A stretch of DNA of 64,000 nucleotides from Actinernus sp. WN-2022 (GCA_030867875.1 JAOWCC010000577.1:152388344-152452343); one strand, 5' to 3'; positions 28,401 to 43,400 are shown, numbered from the stretch's first letter. Translations and numbers: made by a program. The notes: generated by a model not told the origin, from the letters alone.

Positions 28401-31400
28401 ATCATTAAAAGGCTCAGGTCCAAGGTAAATCATTAAAAGGCTCAGGTCCAAGGTAAATCATTAAAAGGCTCAGGTCCAATGTAAATCATTAAAAGGCTTA
28501 GGTCCAAGGTAATTAAATCATTAAAAGGCTCAGGTCCAAGGTAAATCATTAAAAGGCTCAGGTCCATGTTAAGGTAAATCATTAAAAGGCTCAGGTCCAA
28601 TGTAAATCATTAAAAGGCTCAGGTCCAAGGTAATTAAATCATTAAAAGGCTCAGGTCCAAGGTAAATCATTAAAAGGCTCAGGTCCAAGGTAAATCATTA
28701 AAAGGCTCAGGTCCAAGGGAAATCATTAAAAGGCTCAGGTCCAAGGGAAATCATTAAAAGGCTCAGGTCCAAGGGAAATCATTAAAAGGCTCAGGTCCAA
28801 GGGAAATCGTTAAAAGGCTCAGGTCCAAGGGAAATCATTAAAAGGCTCAGGTCCAAGGTAAATCATTAAAAGGCGCAGGTCCAATGTAAATCATTAAAAG
28901 GCTCAGGTCCAAGGTAAATCATTAAAAGGCGCAGGTCCAATGTAAATCATTAAAAGGCTCAGGTCCAAGGTAATTAAATCATTAAAAGGCTCAGGTCCAA
29001 GGGAAATCATTAAAAAGCTCAGGTCCAATGTAAATCATTAAAAGGCTCAGGTCCAAGGTAAATCATTAAAAGGCTCAGGTCCAAGGTAAATCATTAAAAG
29101 GCTCAGGTCCAATGTAAATCATTAAAAGGCTCAGGTCCAAGGTAATTAAATCATTAAAAGGCTCAGGTCCAATGTAAATCATTAAAAGGCTCAGGTCCAA
29201 GGTAAATCATTAAAAGGCTCAGGTCCAAGGGAAATCATTAAAAGGCTCAGGTCCAAGGGAAATCATTAAAAGGCTCAGGTCCAAGGTAAATCATTAAAAG
29301 GCTCAGGTCCAAGGTAAATCATTAAAAGGCTCAGGTCCAATGTAAATCATTAAAAGGCTCAGGTCCAAGGTAAATCATTAAAAGGCTCAGGTCCATGTTA
29401 AGGTAAATCATTAAAAGGCTCAGGTCCATGTTAAGGTAAATCATTAAAAGGCTCAGGTCCAAGGTAAATCATTAAGAGGCTCAGATCCAAGGTAAATCAT
29501 TAAAAGGCTCAGGTCCAAGGTAAATATTAAAAGGCTCAGGTCCAAGGTAAACCATTAAAAGGCTCAGGTCCAAGGTAAATCATTAAAAGGCTCAGGTCCA
29601 AGGTAAACCATTGAAAGGCTCAGGTCCAAGGTAAATCATTAAAAGGCTCAGGTCCAAGGTAAACCATTAAAAGGCTCAGGTCCAAGGTAATTAAACCATT
29701 AAAAGGCTCAGGTCCAAGGTAAATCATTAAAAGGCTCAGGTCCAAGGTAAATCATTAAAAGGCTCAGGTCCAATGTAAATCATTAAAAGGCTCAGGTCCA
29801 AGGTAATTAAATCATTAAAAGGCTCAGGTCCAAGGTAAATCATTAAAAGGCTCAGGTCCAAGTTAAGGTAAATCATTAAAAGGCTCAGGTCCAAGGTAAA
29901 TCATTAAAAGGCTCAGGTCCAATGTAAATCATTAAAAGGCTCAGGTCCAAGGTAATTAAATCATCAAAAGGCTCAGGTCCAAGGTAAATCATTAAAAGGC
30001 TCAGGTCCAAGTTAAGGTAAATCATTAAAAGGCTCAGGTCCAAGGTAAATCATTAAAAGGCTCAGGTCCAAGGTAAATCATTAAAAGGCTCAGATCCATA
30101 TTAAAAGGCTCAGGTCCAAGGTAAACCATTAAAAGGCTCAGGTCCAAGGTAAATCATTAAAAGGCTCAGGTCCAATGTAAATCATTAAAAGGCTCAGGTC
30201 CAAGGTAATTAAATCATTAAAAGGCTCAGGTCCAATGTAAATCATTAAAAGGCTCAGGTCCAAGGGAAATCATTAAAAGGCTCAGGTCCAAGGGAAATCA
30301 TTAAAAGGCTCAGGTCCAAGGGAAATCATTAAAAGGCTCAGGTCCAAGGTAATTAAATCATTAAAAGGCTCAGGTCCAAGGTAAATCATTAAAAGGCTCA
30401 GGTCCATGTTAAGGTAAATCATTAAAAGGCTCAGGTCCATGTTAAGGTAAATCATTAAAAGGCTCAGGTCCAAGGTAAATCATTAAGAGGCTCAGGTCCA
30501 TGTTAAGGTAAATCATTAAAAGGCTCAGGTCCAAGGTAAATATTAAAAGGCTCAGGTCCAAGGTAAACCATTAAAAGGCTCAGGTCCAAGGTAAATCATT
30601 AAAAGGCTCAGGTCCAAGGTAAACCATTGAAAGGCTCAGGTCCAAGGTAAATCATTAAAAGGCTCAGGTCCAAGGTAAACCATTAAAAGGCTCAGGTCCA
30701 AGGTAATTAAACCATTAAAAGGCTCAGGTCCAAGGTAAATCATTAAAAGGCTCAGGTCCAAGGTAAATCATTAAAAGGCTCAGGTCCAATGTAAATCATT
30801 AAAAGGCTCAGGTCCAAGGTAATTAAATCATTAAAAGGCTCAGGTCCAAGGTAAATCATTAAAAGGCTCAGGTCCAATGTAAATCATTAAAAGGCTCAGG
30901 TCCAAGGTAAATCATTAAAAGGCTCAGGTCCAATGTAAATCATTAAAAGGCTCAGGTCCAAGGTAATTAAATCATTAAAAGGCTCAGGTCCAAGGTAAAT
31001 CATTAAAAGGCTCAGGTCCAAGTTAAGGTAAATCATTAAAAGGCTCAGGTCCAAGGTAAATCATTAAAAGGCTCAGATCCATATTAAAAGGCTCAGGTCC
31101 AAGGTAAACCATTAAAAGGCTCAGGTCCAAGGTAAATCATTAAAAGGCTCAGGTCCAAGGTAAACCATTGAAAGGCTCAGGTCCAAGGTAAATCATTAAA
31201 AGGCTCAGGTCCAAGGTAAACCATTAAAAGGCTCAGGTCCAAGGTAATTAAACCATTAAAAGGCTCAGGTCCAAGGTAAATCATTAAAAGGCTCAGGTCC
31301 AAGGTAAATCATTAAAAGGCTCAGGTTCAATGTAAATCATTAAAAGGCTCAGGTCCAAGGTAATTAAATCATTAAAAGGCTCAGGTCCAAGGTAAATCAT

Positions 31401-34400
31401 TAAAAGGCTCAGGTCCAAGTTAAGGTAAATCATTAAAAGGCTCAGGTCCAAGGTAAATCATTAAAAGGCTCAGGTCCAATGTAAATCATTAAAAGGCTCA
31501 GGTCCAAGGTAATTAAATCATTAAAAGGCTCAGGTCCAAGGTAAATCATTAAAAGGCTCAGGTCCAAGTTAAGGTAAATCATTAAAAGGCTCAGGTCCAA
31601 GGTAAATCATTAAAAGGCTCAGGTCCAAGGTAAATCATTAAAAGGCTCAGATCCATATTAAAAGGCTCAGGTCCAAGGTAAACCATTAAAAGGCTCAGGT
31701 CCAAGGTAAATCATTAAAAGGCTCAGATCCATATTAAAAGGCTCAGGTCCAAGGTAAGCCATTAAAAGGCTCAGGTCCAAGGTAAACCATTAAAAGGCTC
31801 AGGTCCAAGGTAAACCATTAAAAGGCTCAGATCCAAGGTAAATATTATAAGGCTCAGGTCCAAGGTAAATCATTAAGGTAAATCATGCGTAAGTCCAACA
31901 TACGATAACGATGGCGGCTGTATATTTAACCACTATCCCTTGCCAATCCAACACAGTTCAAATAACACAGAAATCCCCAGTTCTCTTCAATAACATTATA
32001 TTGGCAATGGCTCGTTTTTTCTTTAGATTTAAACCTTTGAATTCTATAGCGATTTTGTAACGAATTTAAAGTTTTTCGCGCGCAAAGGAGTGTGGATCAA
32101 CGTCATCTTTTCCACTGTATGGTGGATTCTAGAATATTGTAACTAAAGCAAAGGAAATGAAGGGTTTTCAATTAGACGTTTGTTGATGTATTTATCACAC
32201 AACGGATACATTAAAAATATAATTGTTATGCTTCAGATCAAATATCATACATTGAGTTGTTAAACTGTTAGATGGAGTTAATAAGTTTTGTGTTTTGAGA
32301 CCAAACAGGAGAACAACATAATTGATTAAGGATTAAGTTGCCATTAAAAGTGCCGAGAATAGTTTCATTGTTTTCTGTGTCTCATGACTGTATCTTAGTC
32401 AACAGTTTTACTTTACTCTCTGATTTTCTCTTCCTTTATTGAGAAATTGGTTTCAATATCGCATTCTGTCACTTTTTGATTATATCTCACATGGGTTCAA
32501 AGCACCTAAACAATAACGAAACAGTTAAGGGGGAACTAACAACAACAAAAACGATTTGATCCACACCCTTTGTAAACAAATAAGGATTTTCAATTTTAGT
32601 CGGGACTTGGCTAGAATTTGAGTACTGGGATGCCAGAAGTAGCTTAAGTAAAAATAATCGAGTCTGGCACCCCAGAAATCTACTATTTCTACAGGAACAT
32701 CAAAGAAGCATCAACGACGCTTTACAAACTTGGAGCACAGGATAACTTGAACCCTGGTATTAACAGCTCGTGGGTCCTATTGGGACGTCAAGGCCCACGT
32801 AAGCCATGGGTACAACAGAAGAATCGATCTTTGGGTATGGGGCCGACAGTATTAAAAGTGGACATTAAACTTGAAGGTATATCCTCTTGGATGAAGTCAT
32901 AGTTGTAAGCCCTTGACCTAGGCGCGACTCTTATCTTAATTAGTTAGTTTCCTTCTATTGATTATTTTATGACTTGAGAGCTTGTTGCATTTGTTTTTCT
33001 TCTTATTGTGCAGTACTGTTTTTGTACGGTTTGACCCTTTATCGCTGCTCTTTTATTTTTGCCTCAGAAAATATCGACCCTGTTCATTTATGGCAGTTGA
33101 AAGACCTCATCCCAAGTAGAAGATATTTCGATGAACAAGGAATTCTACATGCTACTGTTTCCAGTTACAACACTAGATTCAAAGACCACAATGCTTTCTA
33201 CAACTATGGATCCTATAACATTAAAACGGATGCTGTGCCTGATTCTTCTTGTCTCGTCAATCCGGATAACTGCCCCGGAGGTGTGTCAGCTTCATTTTGG
33301 TTGCATCAGCACACTCTTCGGTGGAATAAAAGGCCACTGTTGCCTGTGTTCAACATCAAGACTACACAAGAAGGTACCCTTAGTTTTAAGCTTGGCGTAA
33401 GGCTGATGGCGGGCTGTCGGGGTCACAGTGATTGGGCGGGGGAAGAGCAGGCGCGGGATGTCGGGGAAGGGGTGCTATCAGAACTGCGGATGTTAAAGTT
33501 TTAAATTTTTCATGCTACGACTTAAATGTTGTGCGTTTATTTGGGCCCGTTTACGTATTTATGTGACTGAAGAATCTTGGTTTCGTGTAAGGCTTTGTTC
33601 GATGAGGTCCGCACCGTAAGGTTTCCCCTGCTTAATGGCCCAAGTGCGAAGCGCGCCATAAAAACGGGCGGGAAGCGATCTAGGTCAAAAGGCACAGAAC
33701 AGATTAGTTGATTGCAATAAATACATATTATGGTCTCGGTCTGACAAGACAACGGGGACGTAACAGGCACTATTTAGTAGTTTTGACACCTTGCCACAGG
33801 ATAAATTCAACACACATTTGTTGCATCTAGTCCAAACAAGTAGGTTAAAGTGACTGTGTCATGGTGAGAGTGTCCGGTCATTATCAGCGATTCTCATATG
33901 AACTGACAAACCTCGCGCACATGTCGGATGGTAAAAATCAAAGCAAATATTCAAAAATGACTAATAAACTGTGTAAATAGACCGGTTTACGGTTCATGTG
34001 CAGTTGTACAAATCCTTTGTTCATTTGGCGGGTAGACAGATGTTAGACAATGGCGGCCGCCAGTTGAAACAAAAGACATGAACAGCTGCGCATGAACCGT
34101 AAAATGGTCGTAAAATAGTATGTTCATTATTTCACTTGAATACTGTATATTATACAGTATTCAAGTAAAATAATGAACATACTTTAAATCAAGCATTGAA
34201 GGAGGGAGGTTTAACTGTTTTAACCCACCAATCGTACACTGACTCCACGCATGCGTAGTACCATGTCATAGCCCCTTTAACATCGATGATGTCCATTTGC
34301 GTAAAAACCAAGCACGGGAATTCCAATGTAATACGTACTTCCTCCATTACGTTACTTCGTACCGTAGCTTTCTCATTTGTCTAATTTCTTAAACTTTTTA

Positions 34401-37400
34401 AAAATATTTACCGCAAGCATGTTAGTGACCATATATCACGGCACGCGCAGTTCATGCGATGTTTGTTTTTAATATATATTTTTCGATGAAATACCAGTGT
34501 ATATTTCTTTCTAATAAGTGATATCTTCACACGTGAAGATATCACTTTTGAAAATATGATTCGATTTCAAAGATTTCTAGCCTTTTTAGTAAGAGATTGA
34601 AACTGGTATTTCATCAATAATTATATATTAAACAGAATATTACATGGCCGCTTGGAGATACGGATTTTATCTTCTCGTGTTGATGAGTATCTTACTCGTT
34701 CGCTGCGCTCACTCGTAAGATATTTCATGAACACTCGAAGATAAAACCCGTATCTCCAAGCGGCCATGTAATATCCTCTATATAATATACCTTAGCACAC
34801 ATTTGTTGAGAGCATGCGACTGTGCACTCTATAACGTTTTTAATTCACTCGTTATTGACCAATCAGAATCCAGATATTTTGTTGGTCCATTTAATTGTCA
34901 ACCGTTCCGATCTCGGCCTTCTTCAGTGTTCTATTTACAAGTTCCAAGTTTCGAGTAATGTTGAATTAAATTCGGAAACTATACGTATGTAGTTTGTTTT
35001 ATTTTTTTCCGCCTTGATTTTATGGACGGTATGACAAAACATCCGTATTGGGGAACATTGAGGGTCTCGAATTGTGCTTAATAATTATATAGTCAATCCA
35101 GGAAAGGTTGTCCAGAAATAATGGGAAAATTAGCTTTATTCGTTTCTTATCAATAATTAATTTAAATAGATTTTTAACAAATTTAGAAAGAGTAAGGTAC
35201 AGTCTAAGAAAACCATAGGGGCTTGTCAATGCATACAACCGGGAAAATATGGAATAATGGACGGGAGTATTTTAGCAGGAACTAAACCATTCGTAGAATC
35301 CAAAAAGGCCTGTTTCACTCGCTAGAGTAAGATATGGAAATACGCTACTCATTTCCCGGATGTATGACGTCATGCTTGCAGGTTTGTGTAAATCACAGGA
35401 AGACAGAAACAGCTTAAATAAGCTTCAAGAAAATGAACATTCCGGGCAGAAAAACCAAAGTATAAGATCTAAAACTCGTTAAGGATTTTCTCTACAAGAG
35501 AAACTCTCAGGGGAGAGCTTTGAAGTATCGCACAGAAGTTTGTACTGACAGTAAGTAAAACGAATAAAGAAGAGTTCTTAGAGCAGTTTAGTTGTCTATC
35601 GCTGCACTCACTCGTGACATACGATATATTAAGACTACTAAACAATTGCTTACCCTTCTTTTCTTTGATGTTCCTAATCTCCTTCCACTGAGAGCGAAGA
35701 AAAGACTGCCGTATTCGTGTTTGGCATCGTCAAGTATCTGAGACTAAGAAACCGGTTGTTTTAATTTACCAGTTTTTCATGTCCGCGGCTTCATTCTGAG
35801 GAATTTCTTAAAATCTTATTAAAATACGTATCACATAGTTTCTCAAGTCTTAGGGCAAGAGAGGTGATTCCAGCTCTATATCTAAACGGCTAAGTTGTAA
35901 CTAATATAAGGGTAAATTATTCTCAGTGGACTCTTTTGAACTCGTTCTAGGTATTATACTAAGTAGTTAGGTAGGGAAAAATCCACGCTGGTACATGTGT
36001 TATAGAACATTGTTAAATTCTCTTGTTAAACTCCGACCTTTTTAGGTCTTTGAGAAAACAAGCACTGGATTCCCTTAGTACTACGGATTCAATGTGGGAA
36101 TACACGTTATTGCAATATGGCTGCTCTTATTTGCATAATGCCTAAAAAACGTAGGATATTAGGCGAAGTGAATGCCGTCTTTATTAAAGCATGCAAAAGT
36201 AAGTAATACTGAGCAAAGTTATTGACATTTAAATACAGTGTAAATCACGAAAACGAGGCTAGTGGGTACAGTGTATAACTGGCTACAACCAAACTCTATA
36301 CAAACTGTATATTGAAATCTCAATAACTTAGTACCATTTTATGCTATCACCCCTAACATTCAGAGTATTGCTAATATTGGCATACTCTTTAACGTGGCAG
36401 CATTCAACTCAGTTCTCCGTCTCTATACTACTCAAGCAAGATTTGTCATTTTGGAATAGGGTGTATTCCACTTAAGGTTGCTATAGATATAGTTAATTAC
36501 TCCAATTAATTTCTTTACCTCAAGTAGGAATTTTCCATATATATGGTTATGTTCCCTTTTCGAAATGTTGATAAGCATATTATGTTTATCATCCTGATCA
36601 CGCGTTTACGACTGTTTATCATTCTGCTGACGAGTTTACGACCGATTAAAACTGGGCATGCAGGAGATTATTTCCAAGCAACCGACAACGCATGCTCAAT
36701 GTAATTCAAACACGAATACGGTGCCCAGAGTCCTCTTTCCTTTGCTCTCAGTGGAAGGAGATTAAGAAACCAAAGGAAAGAAGGCTCTGCTCGTAAGGGT
36801 GCCAATTACTAAACAATTCACAAACAAGGGGTCTTCAAAACACACTTCGGATGCATTTGCTCTACTTCAGAATCGCATCGTTTAAGCATTTACTTAAGTC
36901 CGAAATAAGTTCAAAGCAAACCCACACTAGCTAAGATAGTTTTAACGTATTTTATTTCAGTTAATTGCTATACATGGCAAACAACGTCAGGGGAATGTTG
37001 CGTATTCCCCTTTAAGTACAACACGATAACGTACAGCTCCTGTACCAGGATAGAACATCATCGCCTCTGGTGTGCAACCACATCAGACTTTGACAAGGAT
37101 AAGCGCTATGGAAACTGTATGGGTAAGTGTTCCAGTTCTTGAAAAGAGGAAACTTTAAGTTATGTAGAACTAAATGATAAAAACTCAAGTGGTATTTTGT
37201 CTGGATTAACTTTCGCAACCATTCATCCCAATGGGGGATGGATGACATAGAAGGCCATACAAAACATCGCTGAATCTTTAAAGTGAATGATGAGCACAAT
37301 GTTTTTATCATTAACATCGATTCTGCATCAAGTAAATAGTTGAATAGTAAAACATTTCTTGATTCGAGTGTTGCATCTATGAGATAAAGGTTTTTAGAAT

Positions 37401-40400
37401 ATACCACACCAGTGCATGGTACCACACCACCACACCACTTTTTTACTTTACTTTTCGCGCGCTCTGATTGGTTACTCAAACAGTGAATATGATTTCATAT
37501 TCACCTCCGAGCAAAACAGCGATCATCTCGCGCGATTTTTTGTCCATTTGACAGAAAATAAAATAAATATGTGGTGCTGGTTATTCACCTGGAGTGTGGT
37601 ATATACTAAAACAAGTATTCACCTCAGTGAAGCGGCTCGGTAAATATCCACCACTGTTCACCTCCACTTCGGTGAATAATTGTTAAATATTTCGAATATT
37701 CTAAGACGGAATTTTCTGTCATTTCATTCTCCTTGTAAATGAAACTATTTTCTGATTTAGACAAAGTATTTGGTAAAATCACTGATGTAGCTTCAACTAT
37801 AACATGAATGTTTATGAAAGGTCATTTATCTCCACCAGCAAGTTTTTTGTATAATAAATGACGCCCTGTTTCACGTTTAAACTTTAACATATTCGAAATT
37901 AAATATAGAAATTTATTGACCAGCTGGCAATTAAACGTTTTATGCTATCCCTCGATCTTAACAAGTAACTGCAATTGTGCACGTGATTACTTTATAACTC
38001 GTAGACGCAACACACAAATCAAGAAATACTTTACTATTCAAATACTTACTTAATGTAGAATCGATTTTAATGATAACAATTGGGGCTCTTATGCACTTTA
38101 AGCATTGTAGAATTTAAAACAATTACATATCTTATAACTTATCTCTTTATGGTCGAGTTGAAAATGATTATGTATTTCCGTGTTTGTGCTGTTTCAATGT
38201 TTGCGGACACACTCGATATAATTATTAAGTTTTCGTACCATAATACACTTCAAGTAATGCTCCGGCTTAAAACGATAGCATGTATGGCGAAGGAATGTAA
38301 GTAAAATGTGTTAATTTTCTATACATTTCTTTCTCATTATATATTTCATTGGTTGATACTCGTAAATTCAATAGAAAATCGACAAGTTTCAAAGAAAGTC
38401 GTATAAGTGAGGAAAGTTCTTAAATAATTTGTGATTCAAAACTGAATATTTTGTTTTCCTCTTTTCCTGTTGGCTGGATGGCGCAAAAATATCCAACAGC
38501 ATATAGTTCCCTTCATTATCTGCTTCTTACTTTGATTGTGGCATCTTGCGAATGTGCTTATTACCGCAGCCTATCGTTTTTACGTGAATCATTGCTTAAT
38601 AGTCCAGTTTCGTACGCTTTACAATTATTTTGATTGGTCATTTCATATAAGTAGCACGTGACTTAAAGTGATTTCGTGACACCGTATATCTTTACCTTTA
38701 GTTATTGGCATAAATTACTTTACATTTCTATACGTTGGTGAACGCAAGTAAATATATCAGAACTAACTCTTACGATCTATCGAGGTCTCCGCTTCAGTAT
38801 TATGATTTATTTATTTTTATTTATAACCAAGTATTTAAACAGGAGGTTCCAATTCAGCAAAGCTGGTTTAAATGCCGAGTCCTATCGCCAGAACAAGCAG
38901 ATTGGAATGTTCTTTTTTGTTTCTTTAGGATGTAACGAGCCCCTTGTACCTACCAGCACTCTTGTGTCATCAAGTATCCATAGCAACAGTACGGAGGCAG
39001 AACACGGTAGATTGACAGGCAGTTCTTGGCGACCGAGTGTCGATAATGTTGACCAATATCTTCAAGTCAATTTGCTGCAGGATTGCTTTATATCTGCCAT
39101 TGGTACCAAGGGAAGCGGTGTTGCAGGAGATAATCACTGGGTAGTATCATACAGACTCCAATACGGTTACGATAACTTGACCTTTGAAACGTACTGGGAG
39201 AGGCAGATGAAAAGGGTAAGACTCATCAATATAACTTCATAACAATTCAGTTAAAATACATCATATATTTGTCCTTCGACAATCCCTAGAGTTTCGTCTC
39301 GGAAACTGTTTGCTTCTCGAATTGATAACATCCGCCGACACTAAATCAGATCAGTGAACAGTGTTCGCGGAATCCACTGAATCGCGTGCCCTGATTGGCT
39401 GGTGACCCGATCCGGTTTTTTCTCATCTGGACCGACTAATTCCAAAGCGTTTCAAAATTAAAGTTTTTGACGAGATTCTTACGTTAAGGTAACCTAGCAT
39501 TGAACATCTTGTATTGAAAGCCTTTGAAAAGGGGGAATTCAAAAACTGCAGAAAATTGCCAGTGATTTGAGTGAAACAAAGAGCGCACGCTTAAACTGAC
39601 AAATGTATCGCTTCTGTACGCGACTGAATTAATGAAAGAAAATCAAGTACAATAAATTGATAAGAACAAAATAAAAACATTATTTACCGGCCTTAGTCGG
39701 TGCGCATGGACAAACACTTTGCCCTCATTTTCAAGATCTCTTGGCAAGATTTCCTTCATACGGACCTCCCGGTCGGTAAATAACATTAATATTGTTTTAC
39801 GCCACAAGTAGGTTATTGGAGTATTGTCTTTAGAAACTAGCCAAGATCTTCGGGTACATAGATATACTTGCTGTTAAAGAGTATGTAGTGGAATGCAGTA
39901 TGTGACCTTTTTTTGTTCAGGAATTTATTGCTAACAACGACACAAGCACTGAGGTCAGAAATTATCTGTTGGAGCCTATACAAGCACGCATTGTTCGCAT
40001 TCTCCCAAGGAAGTGGTATGGTAATATAACACTGCGAGTGGAGGTTTACGGATGTTCAGGTATAAATAGCACCTAAGTATAAAGCTGGTGAAATAATACA
40101 TCATATGTAAATGAAACACACCCCGCACTAACACGTGAAGAGAGAGAGGAACTGTTGCTGTTGCGTTGCGCTTTTCTTGGACTCATCTCTATGAAATATA
40201 ATATATATATGCCTTCAATTTCAGAAAATACTACTTCCTTACTAGTTCTCACTAGCTACTAGAATATCTACCTTAATCCTAATCCTGAAGATGGCGGGAT
40301 TTAGTTTCCACGAGTCCTCATTACTTCTGTAGAAGCAAGACGTACTTTATACAATAAACTGAAACGAGCGCTCTGATTGGTCGATAGTCATGTGTTATTA

Positions 40401-43400
40401 GAGTACATGCACATAATTTGACGTCACGTTTTCCACAAAATCATTCTGTAGCCTGTTCTCTTCAAGCCAGTTTTCACTAGCGATGGAAGCATAAGCATAA
40501 GTAGCCTTACGTTCTAGTGAAAATCAAGAAACGGTGACGTAAGCAGAAGCGCAAGCATTAGTAGCCTTACGTTCAAGTGAAAATCAAGAAACGGTGACGT
40601 AAGCAGAAGCGGAAGCATTAGTAGCCTTACGTTCAAGTGAAAATCAAGAAACGGTGACGTAAACATAAGTGTTAGCTCGACGGAAGCACAAGGAGAAGGA
40701 ATGGAAGGTTTCTTTCTTACGTTTCGATCTGCTTCTGCTTCCTTCGCTTACGTCCCAGTGAAAACTAGTTACATGTAAGCAGAAGCAGAAGGCACGGGAG
40801 GTTTCCTTCTTATGTTTCGATCTGCTTCTGCTTCCTTCGCTTACGTCCCAGTGAAAACTAGTTAAATGCAAGCAGAAGCCGCAGAATTTAGCGAATTCGA
40901 ATGCTCATTTTCAGGTCCTTGGAAACGTAAATGTAGCATGCAAGCGAGGGTTCTGCTTCAAAACGAGGTTTGTGCTTCCGTTCTGCTAGAATATAACTTT
41001 CTTGCGGTTACGCTTCTGCTTCCGTCACTCGTGCAAACCATGCTTTATAGATGCATAGATGATATGAAAACGTGACGCGAACAATAGTAATGTCACAGTC
41101 ATGGCATTTATATTTCTGGTCACTATGATTTTCCTTTTCAGCTTCTGAACATCCAATAGAAACGGTGGAAAGGACCGACTTCAAAGGTTTGTTAAATGTT
41201 AATCTTGCTTTGACACAACAACGTGCAAGATTTTAAGTTGTAAACGTTTCTTCCGAAACTTTAACATAAAATAAGCTTTATTTGGGATATATTTTGATAA
41301 ATAATCTACGGACTACATTTTTAGATATTTCAGTCTCGGCGAACAAATTGACTTAAAGTGCCACTACGATCAAATTTTCATATAGCGGTATTTTTGCGTA
41401 TTTATAATGTAAAGTTGCTATGTTGTTTCCTCTCAAAACTGTTATTCGATATATTCTATTTTTTTGGAGTCCGAATCTTGAGTTCGCGCAATCGTTCCTT
41501 TTCAGCGGAAGCGACGCCATTGTACTCAACACAACAACATGCGGGGCTACTTTTCACACAAACCTTCGCGCTAATAAGGAAAGGAAAGGAAAGAAGAGAA
41601 CGACGTTTTGAATAGAAATATGCCTTTAAAGTGCCCCTACGATCAAATTTTGACATATCAATTTTTTCTCATATTCGTAAAGTAGAGTGGCTATATTATT
41701 ATCAGTTCAAACCGTTTTTCGATACGACGACAGGAAGTCTTATTTTTTGGACTCCGAATCTTGAATTTTACGTCCGCCATTACGCGAACCCGTTCCTGTG
41801 GGCGAGGAATGCCTGGTCATTTTTTAGCGTACGTGACGTCATACACTTAAGGTTACCGGATACCTTCAGGGTGCGTTTCCGGTCTAAATTATGTAGCGCC
41901 TCGAGGAAACATCGTAGATAAATCATCCATGTATCATTGTATAAAAGCTTATAAAATTGGCTACGAGAATACATAAAAAGTTTTGAGTTCTTTGAAAATC
42001 TCGAATTTTCCGCGATCCCGTTTCTCCGGTCTAGTGAGATGGCTTTCAGAAGCTCCGACTCCTAAAATATTTTTAAGTTTTAAAATCTGTTTGCTTTGTC
42101 GCATTTCAGAGGAATCGTATTACAAAACTGTGGGAAATTTCAAAATTCGATTTAATTCAAAAGTTATCATGCTCTTCGTGAAAAGGCGAAAACACAGTCC
42201 GAGTAGATATGCGAGAAACGCCGTCAAGAGCTCTCTTTTTAGAATTTCCCAATTCCCCGAAACTCTTTTGCAGCTGTGATATCAATTAACATATTCTGAA
42301 ATTTTCACACAAATCGAATAGATTCCTGTTGAGTGGGAGCCTTTTTAAAACTCTATTTTGGTTGAAAATCGAAAGCGTAGAAAATAGCATTACAAAAAAA
42401 TTAGCCGTCTGTGTGTGAATCTGAATCCCCACCACTCCAACAAATTAGCGAGCTCTTGGCCAATCGATTACTCATCACAGTTCAACTATCTGTCAAGATT
42501 TCCCGCCAATGTTGATTTCCGTTCAATGCTGGTTGTTCTAGTTCTCTTGTGTGACTTGAAAAATGGGAAAGACAAGAAGACCTCGAGGGACAAAGCCATG
42601 GTGAACACCTAGAGACGCCTTGAATGCCAGCATAGTTAGTAGAGGAGACAGCGATTTGCAGGCGTCTGAAACAGCACGGCAATAGCGAGATCGTTTCAAG
42701 CGATTCAGAGTCACCGTCAGACTTTTAATACGTTTCCATCCGTAAGCTTTCTTGGCCCGGGTTTCTTGGAAACAAATATTCTCTCGGCTGGCTCCTATCA
42801 ATTCTTCTTTTATTATGTTCAGATGTGGACCACCTCGGCACTGCCGGTCTGAAAGTGAAAATACTAACCCTTGGCCTTGTCGGGTTTTGCGAGGACTTCT
42901 ATTTATCTATTTGGCTCGTAGTCGTATGCATTTGTTTGGCCTTGTTTTGCTTTCCTTTTTTCTTTGTTTTCCAAGCTAAGGGCATCCTCCTTGTTTTTTG
43001 GAAGACATAAGGCCAACAACCGATGGAATTATAGAATTGTGTGTGGAAAAACTTTTCTCAATAAACGTGAACAAAGTATATGAAATGAATTTCAGTTAGT
43101 ATGCGCTAGCTTTCCCACACCAAACAATGAACAAACTTAGGACTTATAAACTGATCATTACCTTAGTGATTTCTCCGCTGAATTCTCCCTGTAGCCCGGA
43201 TCCAGTAACAACACAACCTGAAAGCCGAACCAGGGAAAATACCCTGGGGAAAAATTACCCCCAAAAGATAAGAAACCTCTGCTAGCTAGAACTACTTACT
43301 AGCAGGCCACTTCCCAAGCGATTTTAGCAACTATTCGTCCAGCTTTCAACTCGGTCGCCAGCGGCTCTATTTCCCCCTAAATCATCTACATCCGGCAATA

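Noticed and set aside
27836..31885. CRISPR-like array
   Set aside because: Repeat units are directly adjacent with no unique spacers, the unit derives from an exon border, and the context is an animal gene.
32974..33067. Upstream ATG of exon 10 as a new gene start with signal peptide
   Set aside because: The stretch is hydrophobic and could mimic a signal peptide, but the phase-1 acceptor at 33067 joins perfectly to exon 9. A separate start cannot be fully excluded without transcripts.
37012..37479. 155-codon minus-strand ORF
   Set aside because: It is the antisense shadow of the fibronectin type II exon at 36961-37122 and carries no motif.
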